Part shown: positions 50,610 through 58,948 of the stretch, piece after piece
How positions within the stretch are numbered: position 1 is the first letter of the stretch
Layout of the letters: each line of letters opens with the position of its first letter
From: Mesorhizobium carmichaelinearum
Lineage (GTDB): Bacteria; Pseudomonadota; Alphaproteobacteria; Rhizobiales; Rhizobiaceae
Reading direction: 5' to 3'
Assembly: GCF_900199455.1 (NCBI RefSeq)
Contig: NZ_FZQR01000014.1
Location: forward strand, 62,001 to 126,000
DNA length: 64,000 nt
Made by a program: the position numbers and the translations under genes
Notes under the pieces: model-generated
Databases searched by the model: none
What the model saw: the letters and a program-made list of their open reading frames with translations, nothing else
What the model was told of the DNA's origin: nothing

Positions 50610-51209
50610 ATGGCGCCCCGTTCCGCCGAAGCCAGCCGCAAGACCAAGGAAACCGACATCTCGGTGTCGGTTCATGTCGACGGCTCGGGCAAATCCGATA
50701 TCGCCACGGGCGTCGGCTTCTTGGACCATATGCTGGACCAGCTTTCCCGCCATTCGCTGATCGACATGACGGTCAGGGCCAAGGGCGACCTGCACATAGA
50801 CGATCACCACACGGTCGAGGACACCGGCATTGCGCTTGGCCAGGCGCTGACCAAGGCGCTGGGCGAACGGCGCGGCATCATGCGCTATGCCTCGATCGAC
50901 CTTGCCATGGACGAGACGCTGACGCGCGCGGCGATCGACGTGTCCGGCCGGCCGTTCCTGGTCTGGAACGTGACCTTCTCGTCGCCCAAGATCGGCACTT
51001 TCGACACCGAACTGGTGCGGGAATTCTTCCAGGCGCTGGCGCAGAATGCCGGCATCACGCTGCATGTCACCAACCATTATGGCGCCAACAACCACCACAT
51101 CGCCGAAACCTGCTTCAAGGCGGTGGCGCGGGCGCTGCGCGCCGCACTCGAGCACGACCCGCGCCAGCCGGACGCGGTTCCTTCCACCAAGGGATCGTTG
51201 AAGGGATAG
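50610..51209 (+). CDS. hisB: Imidazoleglycerol-phosphate dehydratase HisB
   Basis: This 199-residue enzyme dehydrates imidazole glycerol phosphate in histidine synthesis. The metal-binding motifs DDHHTVEDTGIALGQA and NNHHIAETCFKA are both intact. It is the monofunctional form without a phosphatase domain, as in other alphaproteobacteria. The ATG at 50610 follows AAGGA; a GTG at 50583 is in frame but less likely. It begins the histidine operon. Confidence 0.96.
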   Translation: MAPRSAEASRKTKETDISVSVHVDGSGKSDIATGVGFLDHMLDQLSRHSLIDMTVRAKGDLHIDDHHTVEDTGIALGQALTKALGERRGIMRYASIDLAMDETLTRAAIDVSGRPFLVWNVTFSSPKIGTFDTELVREFFQALAQNAGITLHVTNHYGANNHHIAETCFKAVARALRAALEHDPRQPDAVPSTKGSLKG

Positions 51210-51213
51210 CGCC

Positions 51214-51690
51214 ATGGCCGCCTATGTTGTGATGGAACCGCCCGGCCGCAGCGAAAAGGTCGACACAACGACCTTTATCCGCGACGGCTTCACCTGGATC
51301 GGTCTGCTGGTGCCGCCGCTATGGCTCGCCTGGCACCGGCTGTGGATCGAAGCAGGACTTGCCTTCGTCGTCATGGCCCTGCTTTCGACGCTTGGCGAAA
51401 CGCTCGGCCTCGGCTTGGCCAGTTCATTGCTGTCGCTGCTCGTCTCGCTCTATGTCGGCCTGGAAGGGCAGGGGTTGCGCATCGCGGCGCTTCGCCGGCG
51501 CGGCTGGCATGAATGGGGCGTGGTTCAGGCCGGCCGGCTCGACGACGCCGACATACGCTATGCCCACGAGGTCGAGGCGCATATGGAGGAAGCCACGCCG
51601 GCACCGCGCATCGTCCCCGATGCAGCCCTGGCCCGCCCGACGCAGCCCGGCATCGCGCTGGGCCTGACCCACATCCCTGGACGGCCCTGA
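51214..51690 (+). CDS. DUF2628 family membrane protein
   Basis: This 158-residue protein has an N-terminal MAAYVVMEPP, two to three hydrophobic segments (about residues 28-80) and a soluble C-terminal part. It matches DUF2628, a small family of unknown function found in histidine operons of rhizobia. It lies 4 bp after hisB and 1 bp before hisH, so it is certainly co-transcribed. Confidence 0.85.
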   Translation: MAAYVVMEPPGRSEKVDTTTFIRDGFTWIGLLVPPLWLAWHRLWIEAGLAFVVMALLSTLGETLGLGLASSLLSLLVSLYVGLEGQGLRIAALRRRGWHEWGVVQAGRLDDADIRYAHEVEAHMEEATPAPRIVPDAALARPTQPGIALGLTHIPGRP

Positions 51691-51691
51691 C

Positions 51692-52342
51692 ATGCGGGTA
51701 GCAATCATTGACTACGGCTCGGGCAATCTGCGCTCGGCCACCAAGGCCTTCGAGCGCGCCGCGCGCGAAGCGGGGATTGCGGCTGAGATCGACCTGACGG
51801 CCGATGCCGACCGGGTGCGCAGCGCCGACCGCATCGTCCTGCCCGGCGTCGGCGCCTATGCCGACTGCGCGGCCGGCTTGCGTGCCGTCGACGGCATGTG
51901 GGAGGCGGTCGAGGATGTCGCCATAGCCAAGGGCCGGCCTTTCCTCGGCATCTGCGTCGGCATGCAGCTGATGTCCGAGCGCGGCCTGGAAAAGACCATC
52001 ACCAACGGCTTTGGCTGGATATCAGGCGACGTCAAGGAGATCACGCCCACCGATCCGGCGCTGAAGATCCCGCAGATCGGCTGGAACACGATCGAACTCA
52101 GGCGCGAACACCCGCTGTTTGCCGGCATTCCGACCGGTGCGGCGGGGCTGCACGCCTATTTCGTCCATTCCTACCATCTCGATGCAAGGAAGCCGGACGA
52201 GGTTCTGGCCGAGGCCGACTATGGCGGCCCGGTGACGGCGACAGTCGCCCGCGACAATCTCGTCGGCACGCAGTTCCATCCGGAGAAAAGCCAGGCGCTG
52301 GGCTTGGCGCTGATCACCAACTTCCTGCGCTGGAGGCCCTAG
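51692..52342 (+). CDS. hisH: Imidazole glycerol phosphate synthase glutamine amidotransferase subunit HisH
   Basis: This 216-residue class I amidotransferase supplies ammonia to HisF. The nucleophile is Cys88 in GICVGMQLM, and the catalytic His-Glu pair is in QFHPEKSQ near residue 197. The N-terminal IDYGSGNLRS is typical. The partner HisF is encoded further down the same operon. Confidence 0.97.
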   Translation: MRVAIIDYGSGNLRSATKAFERAAREAGIAAEIDLTADADRVRSADRIVLPGVGAYADCAAGLRAVDGMWEAVEDVAIAKGRPFLGICVGMQLMSERGLEKTITNGFGWISGDVKEITPTDPALKIPQIGWNTIELRREHPLFAGIPTGAAGLHAYFVHSYHLDARKPDEVLAEADYGGPVTATVARDNLVGTQFHPEKSQALGLALITNFLRWRP

Positions 52343-52345
52343 AGC

Positions 52346-52636
52346 ATGAGAAAAAAGGGCTACTGGATGGTTATGCTCACGGTGACCGGTGCGGAGGGCT
52401 ACCAGCGCTATCGTGACGCCATTGGCGATGCCATTTCGCACTTCGGCGGCCGCTACCTGGTGCGCGGCGGACAGGTCACAAATCCCGAAGGATCCGATTT
52501 TGGCAGGCATGTGGTGGTCGAGTTCGACTCCTATGAAACGGCCCTGAACTGCTATCGCTCGCAGGCCTACCAGACGGCGTTGCAGCATCGAGTGACGGCT
52601 TCAATCGGTCATTTCGCGATCGTCGAGGGTGCCTAG
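52346..52636 (+). CDS. DUF1330 family protein
   Basis: This 96-residue protein has the small ferredoxin-like alpha/beta barrel pattern of DUF1330, including YQRYRDAIGDAISHFGGRYLVRGG and VVVEFDSYETALNCYRSQAYQ. It is unrelated to known histidine enzymes, yet it lies 3 bp after hisH and its stop directly abuts the hisA start. Function is unknown. Confidence 0.85.
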   Translation: MRKKGYWMVMLTVTGAEGYQRYRDAIGDAISHFGGRYLVRGGQVTNPEGSDFGRHVVVEFDSYETALNCYRSQAYQTALQHRVTASIGHFAIVEGA

Positions 52637-53386
52637 ATGATCCTGTTTCCCGCCATCGACCTCAAGGACGGCCAATGCGTGCGCTTGAAGCACGGCGACA
52701 TGGCGACCGCGACCATCTACAACGATGATCCTGCCGCGCAGGCAAAAGCCTTCGAGGACCAGGGCTTCGAATGGCTGCATGTCGTCGACCTCAACGGCGC
52801 CTTCAAGGGCCAGAGCGTCAACAGCGCGGCGGTCGGTGCCATCCTCAAGGCGACCAAGAACCCGGTGCAGCTCGGCGGCGGCATCCGCACGCTGGCGCAG
52901 ATCGAGGACTGGCTCGACCGAGGGCTGGCCCGCGTCATCCTCGGCACGGTGGCGGTGCGCGATCCCGACCTGGTCAGGCAGGCCTGCAAGGCTTTTCCGG
53001 GCAAGGTGGCCGTCGGCATCGACGCCAAGGGCGGCAAGGTCGCGGTCGAGGGCTGGGCCGAGGCATCGAGCCTCGGCGTCATCGAACTGGCCAGGAAATT
53101 CGAGGGCGCGGGCGTCGCCGCCATCATCTACACCGACATCGATCGCGACGGCGTGCTGACCGGCATCAACTGGGACTCAACCATCGATCTCGCCGAGGCC
53201 GTGTCGATCCCCGTCATCGCTTCGGGCGGCCTTGCCTCGATCGCCGACATCGTGCGCATGACCATGCCCGACGCAAAAAAACTCGAAGGCGCCATCTCGG
53301 GCCGCGCGCTCTATGACGGCCGCATCGATCCGGCCGAGGCGCTGGCGATCCTGCGGGGCCGGCCGGCGGCGGAGGCGAAATCGTGA
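52637..53386 (+). CDS. hisA: Phosphoribosylformimino-5-aminoimidazole carboxamide ribotide isomerase HisA
   Basis: This 249-residue TIM barrel isomerase has the acid/base aspartates in PAIDLKDG (Asp8) and YTDIDRDG (near residue 172), and the phosphate-binding segments QLGGGIRT and IASGGL. It is internally two-fold repeated like HisF. Its end overlaps the next gene by 4 bp. Confidence 0.97.
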   Translation: MILFPAIDLKDGQCVRLKHGDMATATIYNDDPAAQAKAFEDQGFEWLHVVDLNGAFKGQSVNSAAVGAILKATKNPVQLGGGIRTLAQIEDWLDRGLARVILGTVAVRDPDLVRQACKAFPGKVAVGIDAKGGKVAVEGWAEASSLGVIELARKFEGAGVAAIIYTDIDRDGVLTGINWDSTIDLAEAVSIPVIASGGLASIADIVRMTMPDAKKLEGAISGRALYDGRIDPAEALAILRGRPAAEAKS

Positions 53387-54219
53387 AAATCACCCTTATC
53401 CTCGCCTCCTATGACAGCGGCCACTACCACGGCGGCATGGGCCAGGGCCCGGATGCGCTGATATCAGGCGGTCTCGTCGATGCCCTGACCATGGCCGGCC
53501 ACGACGTCGCGGTCGAGGATATCGGCAGGGTCGGTGCCGAGCAGGAGCGCGAGATCGCCACCGGTTTTGCCGTCTGCAACGCGGTCTCCGGCGAGGTCCG
53601 CATTGCCATCGACCGGGGACGGTTCCCCATCGTGCTGGCCGGAAACTGCCTGACATCAGCCGGCGCGGTCGCCGGCGAGGGCGCCGATGCGATCATCTGG
53701 GCCGATCAGCACGGCGACCTCAACACGCCCGAGACCTCCGTATACGGTTTTCTCGACGGCATGGCGCTGGCGACCGTGCTTGGCCTGTGTTGGCGCCCGA
53801 TGGCGTCAACCATTCCCGGCTTCAAGCCGATCGATCCGTCACGCTGCGTGCTCGTCAACGCCCGTGATCTCGATCCGGCTGAGGAACAGCTTCTCCAGAC
53901 ATTGCCGGTGATCCGCACCGAATGTGCTGGCGTGGCGCAAGCGACGCAACAGCTGCAGGCCGCAGGCGCCGAAAGCGTGCACATGCACCTCGATCTCGAC
54001 GTGCACGACCCCAAAGAGCTGCAGGCCAACCGCTACATCACATCAGGCGGGCCGAACCCGGAACAGTTGCGCGCCGCGGCCTGCGCCATGGCGCTGGCGG
54101 TGCCGGTCGTCGGCATCACCGTTTCCGCCTACGATCCGGCTTTCGACGCCCAGGCCGATGTGCCGCCGATGGTCGGCCAGCTGCTCAACGATCTCATCGC
54201 CACGATAGAGGGCCGCTAA
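53383..54219 (+). CDS. Arginase/ureohydrolase-fold protein in the histidine operon
   Basis: This 278-residue protein resembles the arginase, agmatinase and formimidoylglutamase family. Two metal-site motifs are intact: WADQHGDLNTP near residue 107 and HLDLDVHDP near residue 205. The usual GGDHS motif that supplies the first metal ligand reads AGNCLTS, so that histidine is missing. It overlaps hisA by 4 bp and hisF by one base. It may be a divergent hydrolase of an amidine or guanidine, perhaps linked to histidine metabolism; this is inferred from position. Confidence 0.82.
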   Translation: MKITLILASYDSGHYHGGMGQGPDALISGGLVDALTMAGHDVAVEDIGRVGAEQEREIATGFAVCNAVSGEVRIAIDRGRFPIVLAGNCLTSAGAVAGEGADAIIWADQHGDLNTPETSVYGFLDGMALATVLGLCWRPMASTIPGFKPIDPSRCVLVNARDLDPAEEQLLQTLPVIRTECAGVAQATQQLQAAGAESVHMHLDLDVHDPKELQANRYITSGGPNPEQLRAAACAMALAVPVVGITVSAYDPAFDAQADVPPMVGQLLNDLIATIEGR

Positions 54220-55010
54220 TGCTGAAAGCCCGCGTCATCCCGTGTCTCGACGTCAAGGACGGCCGTGTCGTCAAGGGCGTCAACTTCGTCGATCTCATCG
54301 ACGCCGGCGACCCGGTCGAAGCGGCCAAGGCCTATGACGCCGCCGGTGCTGACGAACTCTGCTTTCTCGACATCACCGCATCGTCCGACAACCGTGAAAC
54401 CATCTTCGATGTCATCGCCCGCACGGCCGAACAATGCTTCATGCCGCTGACCGTCGGTGGCGGCGTGCGCCAGGTCGCCGACATCAGGAAGCTGCTTCTG
54501 GCCGGCGCCGACAAGGTGTCGATCAACACGGCGGCGGTGAAGAACCCGGATTTCGTCGCCGAGGCGGCCGACAAGTTCGGCAATCAATGCATCGTCGTCG
54601 CCATCGACGCCAAGAAGGTCTCCGGCGCCGGCGAGGCCGACCGCTGGGAGATATTCACCCATGGCGGGCGCGAGAAGACCGGCATCGACGCGGTCGAATT
54701 CGCCCGCAAAATGGTCGATCGCGGCGCGGGCGAGATCCTGCTGACCTCGATGGACCGCGACGGCACCAAGGCCGGCTACGACATCGCGCTGACGCGCGCG
54801 ATCGCCGATGCGGTACGCGCCCCGGTCATCGCGTCGGGCGGCGTCGGCACGCTGGATCACCTGGTCGAAGGCATTCGCGATGGCCATGCCGGCGCCGTGC
54901 TGGCGGCCTCGATCTTCCATTTCGGCACCTACACCATAGCGCAGGCCAAGGCGCATATGGCTGAGGCTGGCCTGCCGATGCGGCTGGACTCGTCTGTCGA
55001 TCGGCCCTAG
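54219..55010 (+). CDS. hisF: Imidazole glycerol phosphate synthase cyclase subunit HisF
   Basis: This 263-residue TIM barrel cyclase has the catalytic aspartates Asp11 (IPCLDVKDG) and one in VVAIDAKKV near residue 130, plus the phosphate sites TVGGGVR and IASGGVG. The ATG at 54219 shares its A with the TAA of the previous gene. With HisH it forms IGP and AICAR. Confidence 0.97.
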   Translation: MLKARVIPCLDVKDGRVVKGVNFVDLIDAGDPVEAAKAYDAAGADELCFLDITASSDNRETIFDVIARTAEQCFMPLTVGGGVRQVADIRKLLLAGADKVSINTAAVKNPDFVAEAADKFGNQCIVVAIDAKKVSGAGEADRWEIFTHGGREKTGIDAVEFARKMVDRGAGEILLTSMDRDGTKAGYDIALTRAIADAVRAPVIASGGVGTLDHLVEGIRDGHAGAVLAASIFHFGTYTIAQAKAHMAEAGLPMRLDSSVDRP

Positions 55011-55045
55011 AGGCTTTCCGGCTAAGAAAAAGGCTCTCAGGCGCC

Positions 55046-55369
55046 ATGGCTGAATTTTCGCTGTCCGATCTGGAAAAAATCGTCCATGAGCGCGCTCATT
55101 CCGGCGATCCGGACTCTTGGACAGCGAAACTGTTCGCGCGCGGCATCGACAAGGCGGCCCAGAAGCTTGGCGAGGAGGCAGTCGAAACCGTGATTGCGGC
55201 CGTCAAGGGCGACAGACAGGGCCTCGTTTCCGAAAGTGCCGATCTTATATATCATTGGCTTGTCGTTCTCGGCCTCTCGGGTGTTCCGTTGAGCGACGTG
55301 CTCAAGGAGCTCGAAGGCCGCACCGGGCGTTCGGGCATCGCCGAGAAGGCGTCACGGCCCAAGGGCTGA
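55046..55369 (+). CDS. hisE: Phosphoribosyl-ATP pyrophosphatase HisE
   Basis: This 107-residue all-alpha pyrophosphatase hydrolyses phosphoribosyl-ATP. Metal-binding acidic residues are seen in KLGEEAVETVIAAVKGD and SESADLIYHWLVVL. It is a separate protein from HisI, as usual in alphaproteobacteria. It is the last his gene here; hisG, hisZ, hisD, hisI and hisC are elsewhere. Confidence 0.95.
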   Translation: MAEFSLSDLEKIVHERAHSGDPDSWTAKLFARGIDKAAQKLGEEAVETVIAAVKGDRQGLVSESADLIYHWLVVLGLSGVPLSDVLKELEGRTGRSGIAEKASRPKG

Positions 55370-55393
55370 CCGCGAGGGAGGGCAGGTATCTCG

Positions 55394-56353
55394 ATGGATC
55401 AGCTCGCGCCAACCGAGAAATATTCCCCCTTTCGTTTCTTCTCCGCCGAGCAATGGTCGCGATTCCGCGCCGACACGCCGCTGACACTGAGCGAGGACGA
55501 GTTCCGCCGCCTGCGTTCGCTCAACGATCCGGTCGACCTCGAGGAGGTCAAGCGCATCTATCTGTCGCTGTCGCGGCTGCTGTCCGCCCATGTCGAGGCG
55601 AGCCAGCTTCTGTTTCGGCAGCGCCAGGCCTTCTTCAACGCCGTCGATATCGTCAAGACGCCGTTCATCATCGGCATTGCCGGCTCCGTCGCGGTCGGCA
55701 AATCGACCACCGCACGCGTGCTGAAGGAGCTTCTGGCGCGCTGGCCGTCGAGCCCCAAGGTCGATCTCATCACCACTGACGGTTTTCTGCTGCCCAATGA
55801 GGTTCTGCGCCGCGAAAACCTGATGGAACGCAAGGGTTTTCCCGACAGCTATGATGTCGGGGCGCTGCTGCGCTTCCTTTCGGGCATCAAGTCGGCGCTG
55901 CCCGATGTCCGCGCGCCGGTCTATTCGCACCTTACCTATGACGTCATTCCCGGCGAGTTCGTCACCATCGACCGGCCCGACATCCTGATCTTCGAAGGCA
56001 TCAATGTCCTGCAGCCGGGCAAGCTGCCGCAGGACGGTAAGATCGTGCCCTTCCTGTCCGACTTTTTCGACTTCGCCATCTATATCGATGCCGACGAGAA
56101 GCTGATCCACGAATGGTACATCTCGCGCTTCATGCGGCTGCGCGAGACCGCCTTCCGCAATCCAGACTCGTTCTTCCACCGCTACTCGCAGCTCTCGGAG
56201 GAAGCGGCGCGCGCCATCGCCGAAGGCCTGTGGACCAACATCAATCTGAAGAATTTGCGCGAAAACATCCTGCCGACGCGCGCCCGCGCCGATCTCATTC
56301 TGCGAAAGGGCGCCGACCACCTGATCGAGGAAGTGGCGCTGCGCAAGCTCTAG
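55394..56353 (+). CDS. coaA: Type I pantothenate kinase CoaA
   Basis: This 319-residue kinase catalyses the first step of coenzyme A synthesis. The P-loop GSVAVGKST lies at about 97-105, with TTDGFLLPN, ERKGFPDSYD and the pantothenate region SHLTYDVIPGEF typical of the bacterial type I enzyme. It follows hisE after 24 bp and is probably transcribed with the histidine operon. Confidence 0.96.
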   Translation: MDQLAPTEKYSPFRFFSAEQWSRFRADTPLTLSEDEFRRLRSLNDPVDLEEVKRIYLSLSRLLSAHVEASQLLFRQRQAFFNAVDIVKTPFIIGIAGSVAVGKSTTARVLKELLARWPSSPKVDLITTDGFLLPNEVLRRENLMERKGFPDSYDVGALLRFLSGIKSALPDVRAPVYSHLTYDVIPGEFVTIDRPDILIFEGINVLQPGKLPQDGKIVPFLSDFFDFAIYIDADEKLIHEWYISRFMRLRETAFRNPDSFFHRYSQLSEEAARAIAEGLWTNINLKNLRENILPTRARADLILRKGADHLIEEVALRKL

Positions 56354-56364
56354 ATGGCACTGAG

Positions 56365-56392
56365 TGGCGGGCTCGTAGCGACGAGCCTGCCA
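56365..56392. terminator. Bidirectional hairpin between coaA and degP
   Basis: TGGCGGGCTCGT and ACGAGCCTGCCA pair as a 12-bp stem (one G-U pair) with the tetraloop AGCG. It lies 12 bp after coaA and 23 bp before the end of the convergent protease gene. There is no long U-run on either side, but position and strength fit a shared terminator. Confidence 0.6.
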
Positions 56393-56414
56393 CCGTCAAA
56401 TCCGGCACAGCGCC

Positions 56415-57956
56415 TCAGCCATTGGCGAACGGCACGGCGACATAGATCTGGCCGCCGTCGCGTTCAACCAGCAGCAGCACCGACTTGCGGCCCGACTTGC
56501 TGGCCTGCGCGATCGCTTGCGTGACCTGCTTGGCGCTCTTCACCGGAGCCTGGTTGACGGCAACGATGATATCGCCGGGCTGGATGCCGGCAGCGGCGGC
56601 CGCCTTGTCTGGATTGACGCGCGCAACCACCGCGCCATGCTCATTGTCGGCGAGGTTCATCTGCTGGCGAATGTCTGATGTGAGGTCCATCAGGCCAAGG
56701 CCGATCGCCGGCGCGTGCGAGCCCTGTTCGGCGCTCGGCGTATCGGAATCATCCGTCGACGCCGTCTTCACATCGTCGCTGTTTTGCCCGACATCGACGG
56801 AAATCTGCATGGCCTTGCCCTTGCGCCAGACATCGAGCGATTCCTTGGCGCCAGGGGCGACATCGGCGACGGCACGCGACAGATCCTTGGGGTCTTTCAC
56901 GTCCTGCCCGGCAAAGCCGGTGATGACGTCGCCGGTTTCAACGCCGGCGCTGGCGGCGGGCGAACTGTCATTGACCTTGGAAACCAGCGCGCCGCCGGCA
57001 TGATCGAGCCCGATGGCGCTTGCCACGTCAGGCGTCACCGGCTGGATCTCGACGCCGAGATAACCGTACTGGATCGAGCCGTCCTTCATCAGCTTGGCGA
57101 CGACCTTCTGCGCCTGGTCCGACGGGATGGCGAAGCCGACGCCGACGCTGCCGCCATTGGGCGAATAGATCGCCGTGTTGATGCCGACGACATTGCCGTT
57201 CACATCCACTAGCGGGCCGCCGGAATTGCCATGGTTGATCGGCGCGTCGATCTGGATGAAATCGTCGAACGGCCCGCTATGCAGGTCGCGGCCGCGCGCC
57301 GAAACAATGCCGGCTGTCACCGTGGTGCCGATGCCGAACGGATTGCCGATCGCCAGAACCTGGTCGCCGGTCATCAACTTGTCAGAGTCACCCCATTTGA
57401 CCGTCGGCAAGGGCTTGTCGGCTTTGATCTTGAGCACGGCAAGATCGTTCTTGGCGTCGCGGCCGACAAGCTTGGCCGGAAGCTCGGTGCCGTCATCGAG
57501 CGTCACCTTGATCGAAGTGGCGCCGTCGACGACGTGATTGTTGGTGACGATGGTGCCGTCGGCACTGACGATGAAGCCGGAACCGAGCGCTTCGGCCCGT
57601 TGCGCCTGTTGCGGCGGTGTCCGCGGAGCGGGCATGCCCTGGTCACCGAAGAATTGACGGAAATACTGGTCGAACGGCGAGTTGCCGAGAGGCGTTCCGT
57701 CGTCGTCATTTCCCGGCTGCGCTTTCATCACGGTTGTGACCGTCACCACCGCCGGCTTGTCGGCCGCCACGATCGGCGCAAAGGAGCCGTTGGGGGCGGT
57801 GATACCGGCGACAGGGGTCTGGGTCGTCGCGACAATGTTGCTCACGCCTGTGTTGCCGGCACTTTGAGCAAATGAAACGACGAAGGGGGAGATGATGAGG
57901 GCGGCGCCCAGCAATGCGGCGACGCGATGTCTGCGAAGAATGTTTGGGGATGACAT
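56415..57956 (-). CDS. Deg/HtrA-type periplasmic serine endoprotease
   Basis: This 513-residue protein has a signal peptide or membrane anchor (residues about 12-31) and a trypsin-like domain with the triad His141 (TNNHVVD), Asp171 (KNDLAV) and Ser245 (HGNSGGPL). Two PDZ domains follow (about 300-390 and 410-510). It matches the DegP/DegQ (MucD) family, which degrades misfolded envelope proteins. Upstream (57957-58210) I see only an AT-rich stretch near 58110-58140 that may hold its promoter. Confidence 0.94.
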   Translation of the reverse strand: MSSPNILRRHRVAALLGAALIISPFVVSFAQSAGNTGVSNIVATTQTPVAGITAPNGSFAPIVAADKPAVVTVTTVMKAQPGNDDDGTPLGNSPFDQYFRQFFGDQGMPAPRTPPQQAQRAEALGSGFIVSADGTIVTNNHVVDGATSIKVTLDDGTELPAKLVGRDAKNDLAVLKIKADKPLPTVKWGDSDKLMTGDQVLAIGNPFGIGTTVTAGIVSARGRDLHSGPFDDFIQIDAPINHGNSGGPLVDVNGNVVGINTAIYSPNGGSVGVGFAIPSDQAQKVVAKLMKDGSIQYGYLGVEIQPVTPDVASAIGLDHAGGALVSKVNDSSPAASAGVETGDVITGFAGQDVKDPKDLSRAVADVAPGAKESLDVWRKGKAMQISVDVGQNSDDVKTASTDDSDTPSAEQGSHAPAIGLGLMDLTSDIRQQMNLADNEHGAVVARVNPDKAAAAAGIQPGDIIVAVNQAPVKSAKQVTQAIAQASKSGRKSVLLLVERDGGQIYVAVPFANG

Positions 57957-58210
57957 GGTCGTTGTCCGTGCGAGACATTGGGTTCGGCGCCGTGGCCTGT
58001 CTGGGAGCGGCCCATTCGGCGTACCGGCCGTCGCGGCCGCCTGTCTCGCTTCATGCGGCGGCCGTTCAGGTCGATGAAACCGGAATCTAGGACGCGGATG
58101 CGGGCAAATTAGGTTTTTTCGATTATATTACAAAGATTTAATTCTTTTTGAGCGGATGAGCGTCCCACATTCGCGTGACCGCCTCCGGCAGCGAGAAGGC
58201 CTCGCGAAGC

Positions 58211-58948
58211 TCAGATGCTGCCGGTCTGGTCGATGTAAGCCTTTGCAATCTCACGCATACGCTTGCCGTCGAAACTCGGTCCGTGGCCGCCATGGCCGAT
58301 GCGGATCGGTAGGTCGAGCAGGCGCTGCATGGTGCTGACATAGGCAGCACGGTCGGAATCCGGCAGCGAGTCGATCAGCGTGTCGTCGTAGATCGCGTCG
58401 CCGCTGAAAAACAGCCCGTCGGCCTCGTCGAACAGTGCGATCGAATCCGGCGAATGCCCGGGCAGGTGCAGGACGCGGAATTGCCGGTCGCCGAGATCGA
58501 CCACGTCGCCCTCGTCCAACGTCCGCGTCAGCGGCGCCGAGGGGATCTTGTAATCAGCGGCCTTCCAGCCCGGCGCCGGCAGTTTCGAAACGGCACCTTC
58601 GAGATCGTGGAACATGTAGGCATAGGTCGCCGCCTCATCCATGCTTTCGAATTGCGCCGCACTCATCTTCGGCCCCGCCCGCCACGGAAACTCGTGCAGC
58701 GAGCCGACATGGTCGAGATGGATGTGCGTGGCGACAACCAGCAGCGGCTTGCCCTGTGTCGTTTCGACCTCAGGCGCCAGCGGACAAATGCCCATGCCGG
58801 TGTCGACCAGGAGGTCGGCGTCGCGGCCGCGCAGATGCCAGATGTTGGCGCGCACATAGTCATGCACGAACGGCTCGGTCAGCATCGTCGTCCTGTCGTC
58901 GACGATGCTCTTGCTGAACCATCCCGGCATCAGGTGTGAGCCTGACAT
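58211..58948 (-). CDS. MBL-fold metallo-hydrolase
   Basis: This 245-residue protein has the metallo-beta-lactamase fold: the zinc motif THIHLDHVG near residue 80, further ligands in LPGHSPDS near residue 160 and FSGDAIYDD near residue 178, and a late histidine in IRIGHGGHG. Its ATG shares a base with the stop codon of the phosphofructokinase gene (TAATG), so the two are coupled. The substrate is unknown. Confidence 0.9.
   Translation of the reverse strand: MSGSHLMPGWFSKSIVDDRTTMLTEPFVHDYVRANIWHLRGRDADLLVDTGMGICPLAPEVETTQGKPLLVVATHIHLDHVGSLHEFPWRAGPKMSAAQFESMDEAATYAYMFHDLEGAVSKLPAPGWKAADYKIPSAPLTRTLDEGDVVDLGDRQFRVLHLPGHSPDSIALFDEADGLFFSGDAIYDDTLIDSLPDSDRAAYVSTMQRLLDLPIRIGHGGHGPSFDGKRMREIAKAYIDQTGSI

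Noticed and set aside
58138..58350. A small minus-strand frame between the protease and MBL genes
   Set aside because: It overlaps the C-terminus of the MBL gene out of frame, with Ser/Ala/Arg-rich residues and no ribosome-binding site.
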